64,000 nucleotides of DNA. Origin: Mesorhizobium sp. Root102 (GTDB lineage: Bacteria; Pseudomonadota; Alphaproteobacteria; Rhizobiales; Rhizobiaceae). Where the stretch lies: contig NZ_LMCP01000023.1 in NCBI RefSeq assembly GCF_001425625.1, positions 187,428-251,427 of the forward strand. The letters run 5' to 3'. The notes below the pieces were generated by a model that was given only the letters and a program-made list of their open reading frames with translations, searched no databases and was not told the origin of the DNA. Position 1 is the first letter of the stretch; every line of letters begins with the position of its first letter. Below, one piece after another: positions 15,163 to 24,284 of this stretch. The translations under genes were made by a program, and so were the position numbers.

Positions 15163-17478
15163 ATGGGCAGAACAAAGACCGAAAACATCCCGGCGGATGT
15201 TTATATCCAGTTTGTGCGGTCGTTGTTCGACAACGCCCACATGCTGGTGATTGGCGGCGTGTGCTACTGGATCCTCGGATTCATGATCTACTTGCGCACG
15301 AACAATCCGTTGTTCCTGGCTTTCTCTTTTGTCCTGCTGTCCATCTGCCTTTTCCGCTATTTCGGCATTCGCAGCTTCCGGAAGGCGGGCGGTGTGATAG
15401 CCGACGTCCAGGAGGCGCAGCGGTGGGAGCGCAACTACATCCTCAAGGGCAGCCTGCAGGGCCTCGGGTTGGGCGCGCTGTGCTTCATATCGATCTATGT
15501 TTATCCCGATCCCTTTGCCGAACTGGCCGCGACGTCGCTGGCCATCGCAACCTTGGTGACGGTTGTTGGCCGGAACTACGGATCTCCGCTCATGGTGCGG
15601 ATTTTTTCCGTGACCTTCATTGGTCCTGCAGCACTTGCACTCTTGCTGCGCATGGATGCCCCTTCGGTTATTCTCGGGCTGATGATCATTCCGTTGACTT
15701 TCGTCACGATCAACAGCGCCGACCACGTCCGCGACGTGCTTTTCTCGGCGGTCATCGGCCACAAGGAAGCGAGGAAGCTCGCGCTCAGGTTCGATCGCGC
15801 GCTCAACACCATGTCGCACGGCCTCGTCATGCTCGGCCCGGACGGCCGGGTGGCGGTGGCCAATGCCGAAGCCGCGCATCTGATGTCGCTCAAGTCCGGG
15901 GATGCGTTGCTCGGGCGGTCGATCCATGGTCTGTTGATGCGCGGTGTCGCCGGCGGCATGCTGGCGCCCAAGGATTGCCGCTATATCGAGGCGCAACTGA
16001 CGCGCGCCCTGCGCGAGGGCCGCGACCGCAAGGTGCTGGTTTCCCTCGCCAACGGCCAGCACTATGAATTCTCGGCTCGCGAAGGCAGCCAGGAGCTGGG
16101 CGTCATCACCTTCGAGGATGTCACCGCCCGTGTCGAGGCGGAAGACAAGATCCGCTTCATGGCACGCTACGACAACCTCACCGGCCTGCCCAACCGCGCC
16201 TATTTCCACGAACTGATCGGCGAGGCCATGGTATCAGGCGATCGCGATCGTCTCTGTGGCCTGGCGGTGCTCGACCTTGACGATTTCAAAAGCGTCAACG
16301 ACACGCTTGGCCATCCGATCGGCGACGGATTGATCTACGCCGTTGCCGAGCGGCTTGCCGCCATTGCCGGGCAAGGCATCACGGTCAGCCGTTTCGGCGG
16401 CGACGAGTTCATGATCTTCTTCGACCGCGTCGAGGATGAGAGCCATCTGACCAGCCAGCTCGACGAGATCTTCGCCGGGCTGCAAGGGGAAGTCGACGTC
16501 GCCGGTCACGGGCTGCGCATCCAGGCCAGCGGCGGCGCGGTGCTGTCGCGGGTCAAGGATACCGACGTCGATGCCATGATCGTCAAGGCGGACCTTGCGC
16601 TCTACAAAGCCAAGGAACTCGGCAAGAACGGCTGGCGGCTGTTCGAAGCCGCGATGGATGCCGCCTTCCGTAACCGCCAGCTGATGAAGGCGGATCTGCG
16701 CAGCGCCGTGGAAAGCCACGGTTTGCGGGTGGTCTATCAGCCGATCGTGGCGATGAGCACCATGCGCATCGCCAGCTGCGAGGCGCTGTGCCGGTGGGAC
16801 CATCCCGATCTCGGGCCGGTCTCTCCCAGCATCTTCATTCCGCTGGCCGAGGAAATGGGTATCATTTCCGAGATCAGCACCTTCGTGCTGCAGGCAGCCT
16901 GCACCGAATGCGCCAAATGGCCGGACCAGACCAGCGTCTCGGTCAATCTCTCGGCCAAGGATTTCCGCAATCGCGACGTCATCCAGAAGGTTCGCGATGC
17001 GTTGGCCGCCTCCGGCCTCACAGCCAGCCGGCTCGAGATCGAGGTCACCGAAACGGCGCTGCTCGACGACAAGTCGCTGACGCGTCAGTATATCGAGGAG
17101 CTGAAGCAGATTGGCGTGCGCATCGCGCTCGACGATTTCGGCACCGGCTATTCGAGCCTGAGCTACCTGCACAAATTGCCGCTCGACAAGATCAAGATCG
17201 ACCGCTCGTTCCTGATCGACGTCACTCAGAACCCCCGCTCGCTCGAACTGCTCAAGGGCATAGTCAACCTGTCGCGGCCGCTGGGGCTTGCCGTAACTGT
17301 CGAAGGCGTCGAGACCTTCGAACAGCTCAAAATCCTGGCCCTGCAGGTCAAACCCGATCTCGTGCAAGGCTTCCTGTTCGGCGCCGCGCTCAGTGCGTCG
17401 GGTATCGAAACGATGTCAAATGTCACTTGGCCATTCGCCGCTGACCTGCATCTCGCCGGCAAACGGACAGCCATTTAG
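15163..17478 (+). CDS. Membrane-bound GGDEF-EAL protein with PAS-like domain (diguanylate cyclase/phosphodiesterase)
   Basis: A 771-aa cyclic-di-GMP enzyme. Residues 1 to about 195 contain around five hydrophobic helices. Residues 200-325 are PAS-like (LNTMSHGLVMLGPDGRVAVANAEA). The GGDEF domain has intact GGDEF at 411-415 and LTGLPNRAYF before it; no RxxD inhibitory site is visible just upstream. The EAL domain has EAL at about 540-542, then NLSAKDF, EVTETALL, DDFGTGYSSLSYL, KIDRSF and VEGVET, so all the usual metal and catalytic positions look present. Both activities are therefore possible; net activity cannot be told from sequence. The gene stands alone, preceded by a weak ribosome site. 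CTAAGCC/GGCTTAG arms upstream are too far apart to call an operator. Confidence 0.92.
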   Translation: MGRTKTENIPADVYIQFVRSLFDNAHMLVIGGVCYWILGFMIYLRTNNPLFLAFSFVLLSICLFRYFGIRSFRKAGGVIADVQEAQRWERNYILKGSLQGLGLGALCFISIYVYPDPFAELAATSLAIATLVTVVGRNYGSPLMVRIFSVTFIGPAALALLLRMDAPSVILGLMIIPLTFVTINSADHVRDVLFSAVIGHKEARKLALRFDRALNTMSHGLVMLGPDGRVAVANAEAAHLMSLKSGDALLGRSIHGLLMRGVAGGMLAPKDCRYIEAQLTRALREGRDRKVLVSLANGQHYEFSAREGSQELGVITFEDVTARVEAEDKIRFMARYDNLTGLPNRAYFHELIGEAMVSGDRDRLCGLAVLDLDDFKSVNDTLGHPIGDGLIYAVAERLAAIAGQGITVSRFGGDEFMIFFDRVEDESHLTSQLDEIFAGLQGEVDVAGHGLRIQASGGAVLSRVKDTDVDAMIVKADLALYKAKELGKNGWRLFEAAMDAAFRNRQLMKADLRSAVESHGLRVVYQPIVAMSTMRIASCEALCRWDHPDLGPVSPSIFIPLAEEMGIISEISTFVLQAACTECAKWPDQTSVSVNLSAKDFRNRDVIQKVRDALAASGLTASRLEIEVTETALLDDKSLTRQYIEELKQIGVRIALDDFGTGYSSLSYLHKLPLDKIKIDRSFLIDVTQNPRSLELLKGIVNLSRPLGLAVTVEGVETFEQLKILALQVKPDLVQGFLFGAALSASGIETMSNVTWPFAADLHLAGKRTAI

Positions 17479-17899
17479 TGCTGTGATTTCAAAGCTCGCT
17501 TGATTCCTGGCGTGCTTCGATTCAAGTACTGCCCTGATCTCGAACTCATGCGAATTACTCCGGATATCTGTTCCGCCGCGATTTGCTTTTGCGCAATGCT
17601 GCTAAAAATGGTCTTTCCCAGAGTCAGCTTTCGAATGGATTGAGCGCTGGCGCGGGCGCCAAGATGATCCTCAACCCAAGTTAGCCTAGCTCAAGCACCT
17701 GTTTGTCGACGGAGGTGCGATGTCTCGGAGGCCGTGACCCACATCCTTCTCCGGGCGGCGCATTGCTCACCAATGTCTACTCAAATTGGCGCTCACCTGT
17801 TAAGGTTAACAGAAAGTAAATTAACAACATCTAAATTTCTGCTTGTGTCTCATTTTGACTCGAATAGCTTATCCGTAGGCGGAATTTCGAGGACAGATA
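17479..17899. other. 421-bp intergenic region upstream of the acyltransferase
   Basis: No coding frame here is convincing. The last 110 bp are noticeably AT-rich compared with the surroundings and carry a lux-box-like palindrome at 17795-17814. A GAGG about 8 nt before ATG 17900 serves as ribosome site. The remainder shows no recognised element. Confidence 0.6.
17795..17814 (+). promoter_or_regulatory. Lux-box-like inverted repeat upstream of LuxI/FeeM-like gene
   Basis: The 20-mer has the shape ACCTGT-N8-ACAGAA; its inner part CTGTTAA-GG-TTAACAG (17797-17812) is a perfect palindrome. The classic lux box is a 20-mer of shape ACCTGT-N8-ACAGGT, so only the last two bases differ in the half sites. 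It ends 85 bp before the start codon of a protein related to autoinducer synthases. A LuxR-type binding site is inferred, not shown. Confidence 0.45.
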
Positions 17900-18667
17900 A
17901 TGGATGCTGCAAGGGCTGCAAGGAATGCGTCTGGTGCGGTCAGCGCAGCAGGGGATTCGGTGCTGAACCGATCGATCATGCAACTGCTGGAGCATGTCGA
18001 TTATCGCCTCATTACCGGAGGCGAGGATTTGGAGGCGATTTACCGACTTCGCTATAAATCCTATCTGCGCTCAGGCATGTGCGGCCCAATCGCCAGCGGG
18101 ATGTTCGAGGATCGCTGGGACAATCTGCCCAATTCCTACCGATTCGGTGTCTATTGCTATGGCGAATTGGTCAGCACGATCCGCTTTCATTACATTTCCA
18201 GTGAGCACCCGCATTCGCCGTCCGTCGAAGCCTATCCGGAAATACTGATCGAGCGACTTGCCCGCGGAGAAACCTTCATCGACGGAACCCGCTTCGCAAC
18301 CGATCCCGACGGCGCGCCGGCGCCCGGAGTGCTGCCTTTCCTGACACTCAGGCTTGCCATGGTCGCCTCGCGCTACTTTGGCCAGAACTCGGTGCTTACA
18401 CCGGTCAAGATCGAGCATTCCAATTTTTATTCCCGTTACTTCAATGCCGTGCAGAGGACGGAAGGAAAAGTATTTCCGGGCGTTCTTACCCCGATAGCAC
18501 TGTTCGAAATCCCCGCCGGCGAGAATATGCGTCGGACGCTCGAACGGTTCCCATTCTTTAGATCGACGCCGATGGAACAGCGGCTGATGTTTGCCAATCC
18601 GGCCATCAACCGACTGACCCCCTTGTCCATCGTGCCGACAGCGAAATATTATCGCGACGCCGCCTGA
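17900..18667 (+). CDS. LuxI/FeeM-like N-acyltransferase (GNAT fold)
   Basis: A 255-aa protein. The core resembles acyl-homoserine-lactone and N-acyl-amino-acid synthases: DLEAIYRLRYKSYLRSGMC aligns with the conserved RxxxF/Y region near the LuxI N-terminus. It is followed by DRWDNLPNSYRFGVYCYGELVSTIRFHYIS (D-x-x-D/N and S-[TS]-[IV]-R), then FIDGTRFATD and LTLRLAMVASRYFG. That set is characteristic of the FeeM-type group, which makes N-acyl amino acids from acyl-ACP. Substrate and product cannot be predicted. ATG 17900 has GAGG about 8 nt upstream. No luxR gene is nearby, but a lux-box-like palindrome lies upstream. The C-terminal about 50 residues (MRRTLERFPFFRSTPMEQ) lie beyond the core. Confidence 0.75.
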   Translation: MDAARAARNASGAVSAAGDSVLNRSIMQLLEHVDYRLITGGEDLEAIYRLRYKSYLRSGMCGPIASGMFEDRWDNLPNSYRFGVYCYGELVSTIRFHYISSEHPHSPSVEAYPEILIERLARGETFIDGTRFATDPDGAPAPGVLPFLTLRLAMVASRYFGQNSVLTPVKIEHSNFYSRYFNAVQRTEGKVFPGVLTPIALFEIPAGENMRRTLERFPFFRSTPMEQRLMFANPAINRLTPLSIVPTAKYYRDAA

Positions 18668-18783
18668 GGTCACCGCTTTTTGCAGAGCGTACGGAGCTTT
18701 TCGCTTGGATGCGCGTTCCGAGGACGGCGACGCGTTGACGTTCCGCGTCTTCATTTCGACGGATCTGCCAAAAGGAACCCGAC

Positions 18784-18933
18784 ATGACCATTTCCACGCT
18801 TGCGCTCACCCCGCTCATCTCGCTGATTGCCGGCGTGCTGATCCTCGTGATGCCAAGGCTGTTGAACTATATCGTCGCGCTCTATCTGATCGTCGTCGGG
18901 CTGCTCGGGCTTTTCCCGCATCTTGCCGGCTGA
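18784..18933 (+). CDS. DUF3096-type small membrane protein (49 aa)
   Basis: An intact 49-codon frame begins at ATG 18784, with AAAGGAA about 7-8 nt upstream. The product is nearly all membrane: a first helix ALTPLISLIAGVLILVMP, a short RLLNY turn, then IVALYLIVVGLLGLFPHL. This P-[LI]-I-[SA]-L-[IV]-A-G-[IV]-L-I-L-[IV]-x-P-R-L-L-N-Y pattern is the DUF3096 family of tiny two-helix proteins, common in alphaproteobacteria and of unknown function. It follows the acyltransferase gene by 116 bp, possibly under its own promoter. Confidence 0.85.
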   Translation: MTISTLALTPLISLIAGVLILVMPRLLNYIVALYLIVVGLLGLFPHLAG

Positions 18934-19150
18934 GAGCGCCGGTTGAGGCAACGCAAGCGTTCGCCTCGACCGCTTTCGGAGCATCTTTCCGCATCAGACA
19001 CCCGGATCCGGGGGCGGCTTCGGCGCGCGTCGGCAGCCGGCTTCAATTTTCCTTTGAGGCAGTTGTCGGCTGCGATGCGGCAATAGCGCCATTGCTCTCG
19101 GCCCGGCTTTTCGCTATGTGCCTGAATGATGTCTTCGAAGGGGTATTCCT

Positions 19151-19375
19151 ATGGCTGATCACTCGCCGACCGGTCCTGTCGAACTGGGCGCGAAGATGGA
19201 CTATGCTGAGCATGACCGCACCTATGCGGGCTTCCTCATGCTGGCCAAATACGGTTCGCTTTTCTGCGGAGCCCTGCTTCTGGCGATGGCTTTTGGTTTC
19301 TTCGCGGGCGGCTTCTTCTCGGCGACCATCCTGTTCGTGCTGATTCTGGCCGTCGGCGCCTTTATCCTCCGATAG
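19151..19375 (+). CDS. aa3-type cytochrome c oxidase subunit IV
   Basis: A 74-aa single-helix protein. MDYAEHDRTYAGFLMLAKYGSLFCGALLLAMAFGFFAGG is diagnostic of the bacterial aa3 oxidase subunit IV family (COX4_pro_2), which packs against subunits I and III. ATG 19151 has AAGGGG 7-8 nt upstream. It lies 85 bp before pntAA; as I recall, this neighbourhood is common in Rhizobiales although the oxidase genes themselves are elsewhere. Confidence 0.9.
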   Translation: MADHSPTGPVELGAKMDYAEHDRTYAGFLMLAKYGSLFCGALLLAMAFGFFAGGFFSATILFVLILAVGAFILR

Positions 19376-19460
19376 ATTTTTCCGACACCTTGTCCATGGC
19401 GCCGCCGCGAGGCCGGCCGGCGTCTTGCGGGAAACAGCTTCCGGCCGAAAGGATCATGCG

Positions 19461-20744
19461 GTGGGACAGACGGTTTTCATCCCTCGTGAACTCGATGCCA
19501 ACGAGCCGCGCGTCGCGGCCTCGCCTGACACGGTGAAACGGCTGGCGGCGCTGGGCTTCGATGTCGTTGTCGAGGCCGGTGCCGGTCTGAATTCGCGCAT
19601 CGTCGATGCCGACTATGCGAGCGCCGGTGCCACGATCGGCAAGGCTTCAGATGTCGCCAAGGCCGATGTCGTACTGAAGGTGCGTCGGCCCGGTGATGCC
19701 GAACTGAAGAGCTACAAGCCCGGTACGTCGGTCATCGCCATCATGGATCCCTACGGCAACGATGCCGCCGTGGCAGCCCTTGCCAAGGCCGGCGTCACCG
19801 CCTTTTCGATGGAATTCATGCCGCGCATCACCCGGGCGCAGTCGATGGACGTGCTGTCTTCGCAGGCCAATCTTGCCGGCTACCAGGCGGTGATCGACGG
19901 CGCTTCGGAATATGATCGCGCACTGCCGATGATGATGACGGCGGCGGGCACGGTGCCGGCGGCAAAGGTCTTCATCATGGGCGTCGGCGTTGCCGGCCTG
20001 CAGGCGATCGCCACCGCGCGCCGGCTTGGTGCGGTCGTCACCGCCACCGACGTTCGCCCCGCCGCCAAGGAACAGGTTGCGTCGCTCGGTGCAAAGTTCC
20101 TCGCGGTCGAGGACGAGGAATTCAAGGCTGCGGAAACGGCCGGCGGCTACGCCAAGGAAATGTCGAAGGAATACCAGGCCAAGCAAGCGGCACTCACCGC
20201 CGAGCATATCGCCAAGCAGGATATCGTCATCACCACGGCGCTGATCCCCGGCCGGCCGGCGCCGAAGCTGGTGTCGGCGGCCATGGTCGCCTCGATGAAG
20301 CCGGGCTCGGTGCTCGTCGACCTCGCCGTCGAACGTGGCGGCAATGTCGAGGGTGCGGAAGCCGGCAAGGTCGTCACCACAGCCAACAACGTCAAGATCG
20401 TCGGCCATCTCAATGTGCCGGGCCGCATCGCCGCGTCAGCATCGCTGCTTTACGCCAGGAACCTGTTTGCCTTCCTCGAAACGCTGGTCGACAAGAAGAC
20501 CAAGACGCTTGCCATCAATCGCGACGACGATCTGGTCAAGGCGACGATGCTGACCGATGGTGGCAAGGTGGTTCATCCGGCCTTCGCCAAGGCCGACCAG
20601 CAGCCTTATGTTGAGCCGGCCGCGATCCCGGCCACCACCATGGTCGCTGACGCTTCGGCCAAACCGGCTGCGTCTAAGAAAGCCGCGCCCAAGAAGGCGG
20701 CCGTGCCAAAGTCGCCCTCGTCGAAGCCGAAAGGAATCGCGTGA
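19461..20744 (+). CDS. pntAA: NAD(P) transhydrogenase alpha subunit, part 1 (NAD-binding domain I)
   Basis: A 427-aa cytosolic subunit of the proton-translocating transhydrogenase, which drives NADH + NADP+ to NAD+ + NADPH. The GTG at 19461 is chosen because the protein then begins VGQTVFIPREL, the usual N-terminus, with GAAAGGA about 9 nt upstream. Family motifs are ANEPRVAASPDTVKRL, SMEFMPRITRAQSMDVLSSQANLAGYQAV, GVGVAGLQAIATARRLGA and SVLVDLAVERGGNVEG. The C-terminus (after about residue 395) is an Ala/Lys/Pro-rich linker. In rhizobia the alpha subunit is split into two polypeptides, as here. The stop overlaps the next start by 1 nt. Confidence 0.95.
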   Translation: MGQTVFIPRELDANEPRVAASPDTVKRLAALGFDVVVEAGAGLNSRIVDADYASAGATIGKASDVAKADVVLKVRRPGDAELKSYKPGTSVIAIMDPYGNDAAVAALAKAGVTAFSMEFMPRITRAQSMDVLSSQANLAGYQAVIDGASEYDRALPMMMTAAGTVPAAKVFIMGVGVAGLQAIATARRLGAVVTATDVRPAAKEQVASLGAKFLAVEDEEFKAAETAGGYAKEMSKEYQAKQAALTAEHIAKQDIVITTALIPGRPAPKLVSAAMVASMKPGSVLVDLAVERGGNVEGAEAGKVVTTANNVKIVGHLNVPGRIAASASLLYARNLFAFLETLVDKKTKTLAINRDDDLVKATMLTDGGKVVHPAFAKADQQPYVEPAAIPATTMVADASAKPAASKKAAPKKAAVPKSPSSKPKGIA

Positions 20745-21169
20745 TGGACCAGACCCTGCAAAAAGCTCTCGACCAGCTCGACCAGGCCTCCGCCGCTGTT
20801 CGGCTGGCGGTGCACAATATGGCGACCGCGCCCGGTGGCGCCGATGCGGCGGGTGACGCCGCGCATGCGCTGTCCGGTGGCGCCATCGACCCCTTCGTCT
20901 TCCGCTTCGCCATTTTCATCCTGGCGATCTTCGTCGGCTATTATGTCGTCTGGTCGGTGACGCCGGCACTGCACACGCCGCTGATGGCCGTCACCAACGC
21001 CATCTCCTCGGTCATCGTCGTCGGCGCGCTGCTTGCCGTCGGCATAGCCGCTTCCGGCATCGCCGCCAGCTTCGGCTTCGTCGCGCTGATGCTGGTCTCG
21101 GTCAACATCTTCGGCGGCTTTCTCGTCACCCAGCGCATGCTGGCCATGTACAAGAAGAAGGACAAGTAG
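20744..21169 (+). CDS. pntAB: NAD(P) transhydrogenase alpha subunit, part 2 (membrane)
   Basis: A 141-aa membrane subunit forming part of domain II, the proton channel. It has a soluble amphipathic N-terminus followed by three or four helices (FVFRFAIFILAIFVGYYVVWSVTP, TPLMAVTNAISSVIVVGALLAVG, FGFVALMLVSVNIFGGFLVTQRMLAMY). The segment TPLMAVTNAISSVIVVGAL is diagnostic. ATG 20744 overlaps the pntAA stop (TGATG); a GTG at 20741 in frame is possible but less likely. pntB follows after 6 nt. Confidence 0.95.
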   Translation: MDQTLQKALDQLDQASAAVRLAVHNMATAPGGADAAGDAAHALSGGAIDPFVFRFAIFILAIFVGYYVVWSVTPALHTPLMAVTNAISSVIVVGALLAVGIAASGIAASFGFVALMLVSVNIFGGFLVTQRMLAMYKKKDK

Positions 21170-21175
21170 AGCGCC

Positions 21176-22573
21176 ATGAACGCCAACTTCGCGTCCTTCC
21201 TCTATCTTGTCTCCGGCGTCCTGTTCATCATGGCGCTGCGCGGCCTGTCGCATCCGACCACCAGCCGCCAGGGCAATCTCTACGGCATGATCGGCATGGG
21301 CATTGCCATTGCCACCACACTGGCACTTGCCACCCCGTCCGCCGGCCGTTTCGGCCTGATCGTGCTCGGCCTCGCCATCGGTGGCGGCGCCGGCGCCGTC
21401 ACCGCGCGCCGCATCGCCATGACCTCGATGCCGCAGCTGGTCGCTGCCTTCCACTCGCTGGTTGGTCTCGCTGCCGTCATGGTGGCGGCCGCGGCCATCT
21501 ATGCCCCGGAAAGCTTCGGCATCGGCACGGATGGCGACATTCATGCCCAAGCGCTGATCGAGATGAGCCTTGGCGTCGCCATCGGCGCCATCACCTTCAC
21601 CGGCTCGGTCATCGCCTTCCTCAAGCTCGACGGCCGCATGTCCGGCAAGCCGATCATGATTGGCGGCCGTCACTTCATCAACGCAGCGCTTGCCATCGCA
21701 CTCATCGTCTTGATCGTGCTGCTGGTCACCACCGAGTCCAAGCTGGTGTTCTGGCTAATCGTTGCTGCCTCGCTGGTGCTCGGTATCCTGCTGATCATCC
21801 CGATCGGCGGCGCCGACATGCCGGTCGTCGTCTCGATGCTGAATTCCTACTCGGGCTGGGCAGCGGCTGCCCTCGGCTTCACGCTCGGCAATCTGGCGCT
21901 GATCATCACCGGCGCGCTGGTCGGCTCATCCGGCGCGATCCTGTCCTACATCATGTGCAAGGGCATGAACCGCAGCTTTATCTCGGTCATCCTCGGCGGC
22001 TTCGGCGGTGAGACCACGGCCGCGGCCGATGACGGCATCGAGCGCACGGTCAAGCAGGGCTCGGCCGACGACGCCGCCTATCTGATGATGAACGCGCAAA
22101 AGGTCATCATCGTGCCGGGCTACGGCATGGCGGTTGCCCAGGCGCAGCACGCGCTGCGCGAAATGGCCGACAAGCTCAAGGCCAACGGCGTCGACGTCAA
22201 ATACGCCATCCACCCGGTCGCCGGCCGCATGCCCGGCCACATGAACGTGCTGCTGGCCGAAGCCAACGTGCCCTATGACGAAGTGTTCGAGCTCGAGGAC
22301 ATTAACTCCGAATTCGCGCAGGCCGATGTCGCCTATGTCATCGGTGCCAACGACGTCACCAACCCTTCGGCCCGCGACGACAAGTCCTCGCCGATCTACG
22401 GCATGCCGATCCTCGACGTCGACAAGGCGCGCACCTGCCTGTTCGTCAAGCGCTCGCTCGGCTCCGGCTATGCCGGCATCGACAACACGCTGTTCTACAA
22501 GGACGGCACCATGATGCTGCTCGGCGACGCCAAGAAGATGACCGAGGAAATCGTCAAGGCGATGGATCACTGA
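21176..22573 (+). CDS. pntB: NAD(P) transhydrogenase beta subunit
   Basis: A 465-aa subunit with about nine membrane helices, then the NADP-binding domain III (from about residue 290). Domain III shows VIIVPGYGMAVAQAQHALREMAD, a GxGxxA/V-type fold, then HPVAGRMPGHMNVLLAEANVPYD and VIGANDVTNPSARDD, all hallmarks of PntB. It completes the split transhydrogenase pntAA-pntAB-pntB and is the main route to NADPH from the proton gradient. A strong terminator lies 32 bp after the stop, ending the operon. Confidence 0.96.
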   Translation: MNANFASFLYLVSGVLFIMALRGLSHPTTSRQGNLYGMIGMGIAIATTLALATPSAGRFGLIVLGLAIGGGAGAVTARRIAMTSMPQLVAAFHSLVGLAAVMVAAAAIYAPESFGIGTDGDIHAQALIEMSLGVAIGAITFTGSVIAFLKLDGRMSGKPIMIGGRHFINAALAIALIVLIVLLVTTESKLVFWLIVAASLVLGILLIIPIGGADMPVVVSMLNSYSGWAAAALGFTLGNLALIITGALVGSSGAILSYIMCKGMNRSFISVILGGFGGETTAAADDGIERTVKQGSADDAAYLMMNAQKVIIVPGYGMAVAQAQHALREMADKLKANGVDVKYAIHPVAGRMPGHMNVLLAEANVPYDEVFELEDINSEFAQADVAYVIGANDVTNPSARDDKSSPIYGMPILDVDKARTCLFVKRSLGSGYAGIDNTLFYKDGTMMLLGDAKKMTEEIVKAMDH

Positions 22574-22605
22574 TCGGCAATCAGCACTGAGACACACCGA
22601 GAAAT

Positions 22606-22629
22606 GCCCGGCTTCGCGCCGGGCTTTTT
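22606..22629 (+). terminator. Intrinsic terminator of the pnt operon
   Basis: GCCCGGC (22606-22612) and GCCGGGC (22618-22624) form a 7-bp GC stem with loop TTCGC, followed by TTTTT (22625-22629). Confidence 0.9.
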
Positions 22630-22706
22630 CTTGGCTGACAGCGGTTTCAGGGCTACGATGACGACTTCCCGTCTCACCGGCGGGATTGTCGTCAACGGAG
22701 ACGCTG

Positions 22707-24182
22707 GTGCCCGATCCCGTCGCATCGCCGGTCACCGGAAAAGCGCCCCACAAGCCGAGCCAGGCGGTGGTGATCGTGCATGGCATGGGCGAACAGCGGC
22801 CGATGGATACGCTGCGCGGCTTTGTCCAGGCCGTCTGGAGCCATGATCCCAGCCGAGCGCCGTTTTATGCCCATGTCGCCGATCCGGCCGACCCGACCGG
22901 CGCGAAGATCAACCAGAGCTGGATCACCCCCGACAGCCGGACAAATTCATACGAACTTCGCCGCATCACCACGCCTTACGATGTCGATGGCCGCCGCACC
23001 GATTTCTACGAGCTTTACTGGGCCGACATCACGCAGGGCACGACGCGGGGGCGGCTTGCCGCGTGGGTGACAAACCTGCTGTGGCGCAAGCCCGCCGACA
23101 TTCCGCGCGATGCCCGCAAGCTCTATCTCGTCACTCTTCTGGCCGTCATCGTCGTCCTGTGCGCGATGCTCGCGCTCGCGACCTCGCTCTGGCAGCAGTA
23201 TATTTCCTTGGCCGCCGGCCTGTTCGTCACCATCCTGGCCTCGTTCATCATCTGGTCGGTGGACCGGTTTGGCCTTCCCTATTTCGGCGATGTCGCGGCC
23301 TATGTGCGCGCCGAAGCGGCGACGGTCGAGAAGCGCGCGCTGATCCGCGACCGCGGCCTGAAGCTGCTGAAGCGTCTGATGATGGACGATGGCTACGACC
23401 GGATCGTGCTGGTCTCGCACAGCCTTGGGTCGATGATCGCCTATGACCTGTTGCAGATCTTGTGGGCCGATTTCAGGCCCCAAAAACTGGAGGCCATCCG
23501 CGACAAGGCGAAACTGAAGGCGATCCACGCCATCGACAAGGCGACGCTTGTTGCCGACGGTTCGGCATGGCCCGGCAGCCTGGACGATCTTGCCGGCTTC
23601 CGGCGCGATCAGTGGGAGCTTTACCGGCGGCTGCGCACTGGCGATGCCGACCATCGGGCCTGGAAGATCAGCGATTTCGTCACGCTTGGCAGCCCGCTGA
23701 CCCACAGCGAATTTCTGGTGACGTACAATCTCGCCGAATTCAGGCGCGGCATTGCCGAGCGGCTGTTCTCGGCATGCCCCCCGATCGCCGAGAGCGCGAC
23801 CGGCGGCACAGTGCTCTATCAGGAAGGCCGCAACCGTTCGGGCAAGCCGCGGCGCGCCGTGCATCATGGCGCGGTGTTTGCGGCGACGCGCTGGACCAAC
23901 ATCTTCGACCGCGGCAATGGCTGGCTGACGGGCGATCCGATCTCCGGGCCGATGGCGGAAAATTTCGGCCCGGGTGTGCAGAATATTCAGGTCGAGCTGC
24001 GCGGCTCACTTGGTCGCGTCTTCACCCACACGTTGTACTGGTCGTTGGCGGCGACCGGTGTCGAGGTCGCTGCCGGCGACCAGCCTCGCTCGCACCTTGT
24101 CGTGCTGCGCGACGCTGTCGACCTCGGCCGCAAGCTGGAGCCGAGCCAGGCGGAAGCGCGGGCGATACCTCCCGAAAAATGA
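22707..24182 (+). CDS. Membrane-associated alpha/beta hydrolase-like protein
   Basis: About 491 aa. HGMGEQ near residue 30 is an oxyanion-type motif, and VSHSLGSMIAYDLLQ (about residue 245) contains the GxSxG-like nucleophile elbow (S-H-S-L-G). Two hydrophobic helices (LYLVTLLAVIVVLCAMLALATSLW and ISLAAGLFVTILASFIIWSV) lie between them. SDFVTLGSPLTHSEFL and the late THTLYWSLAATGVEV could contribute the acid and histidine. A lipase or esterase is likely; the substrate is unknown. GTG 22707 is preferred (GGAG 6 nt upstream); a TTG at 22686 would add seven residues. The gene is monocistronic between two terminators. Confidence 0.75.
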   Translation: MPDPVASPVTGKAPHKPSQAVVIVHGMGEQRPMDTLRGFVQAVWSHDPSRAPFYAHVADPADPTGAKINQSWITPDSRTNSYELRRITTPYDVDGRRTDFYELYWADITQGTTRGRLAAWVTNLLWRKPADIPRDARKLYLVTLLAVIVVLCAMLALATSLWQQYISLAAGLFVTILASFIIWSVDRFGLPYFGDVAAYVRAEAATVEKRALIRDRGLKLLKRLMMDDGYDRIVLVSHSLGSMIAYDLLQILWADFRPQKLEAIRDKAKLKAIHAIDKATLVADGSAWPGSLDDLAGFRRDQWELYRRLRTGDADHRAWKISDFVTLGSPLTHSEFLVTYNLAEFRRGIAERLFSACPPIAESATGGTVLYQEGRNRSGKPRRAVHHGAVFAATRWTNIFDRGNGWLTGDPISGPMAENFGPGVQNIQVELRGSLGRVFTHTLYWSLAATGVEVAAGDQPRSHLVVLRDAVDLGRKLEPSQAEARAIPPEK

Positions 24183-24234
24183 GAACGGCGAACGGGATCG
24201 GTACTCCACGCGGCGCCTGGCAATTCAAACAGAA

Positions 24235-24270
24235 ATCCACCCCGGGGTTTGGCCCGGAGTGGATCGATTT
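24235..24270. terminator. Hairpin between convergent genes
   Basis: ATCCACCCCGGG (24235-24246) pairs with CCCGGAGTGGAT (24253-24264) with one mismatch, loop of 6 nt, followed by CGATTT. It lies between converging genes and probably ends both. Confidence 0.6.
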
Positions 24271-24284
24271 GCTTCAGGTCCAGA

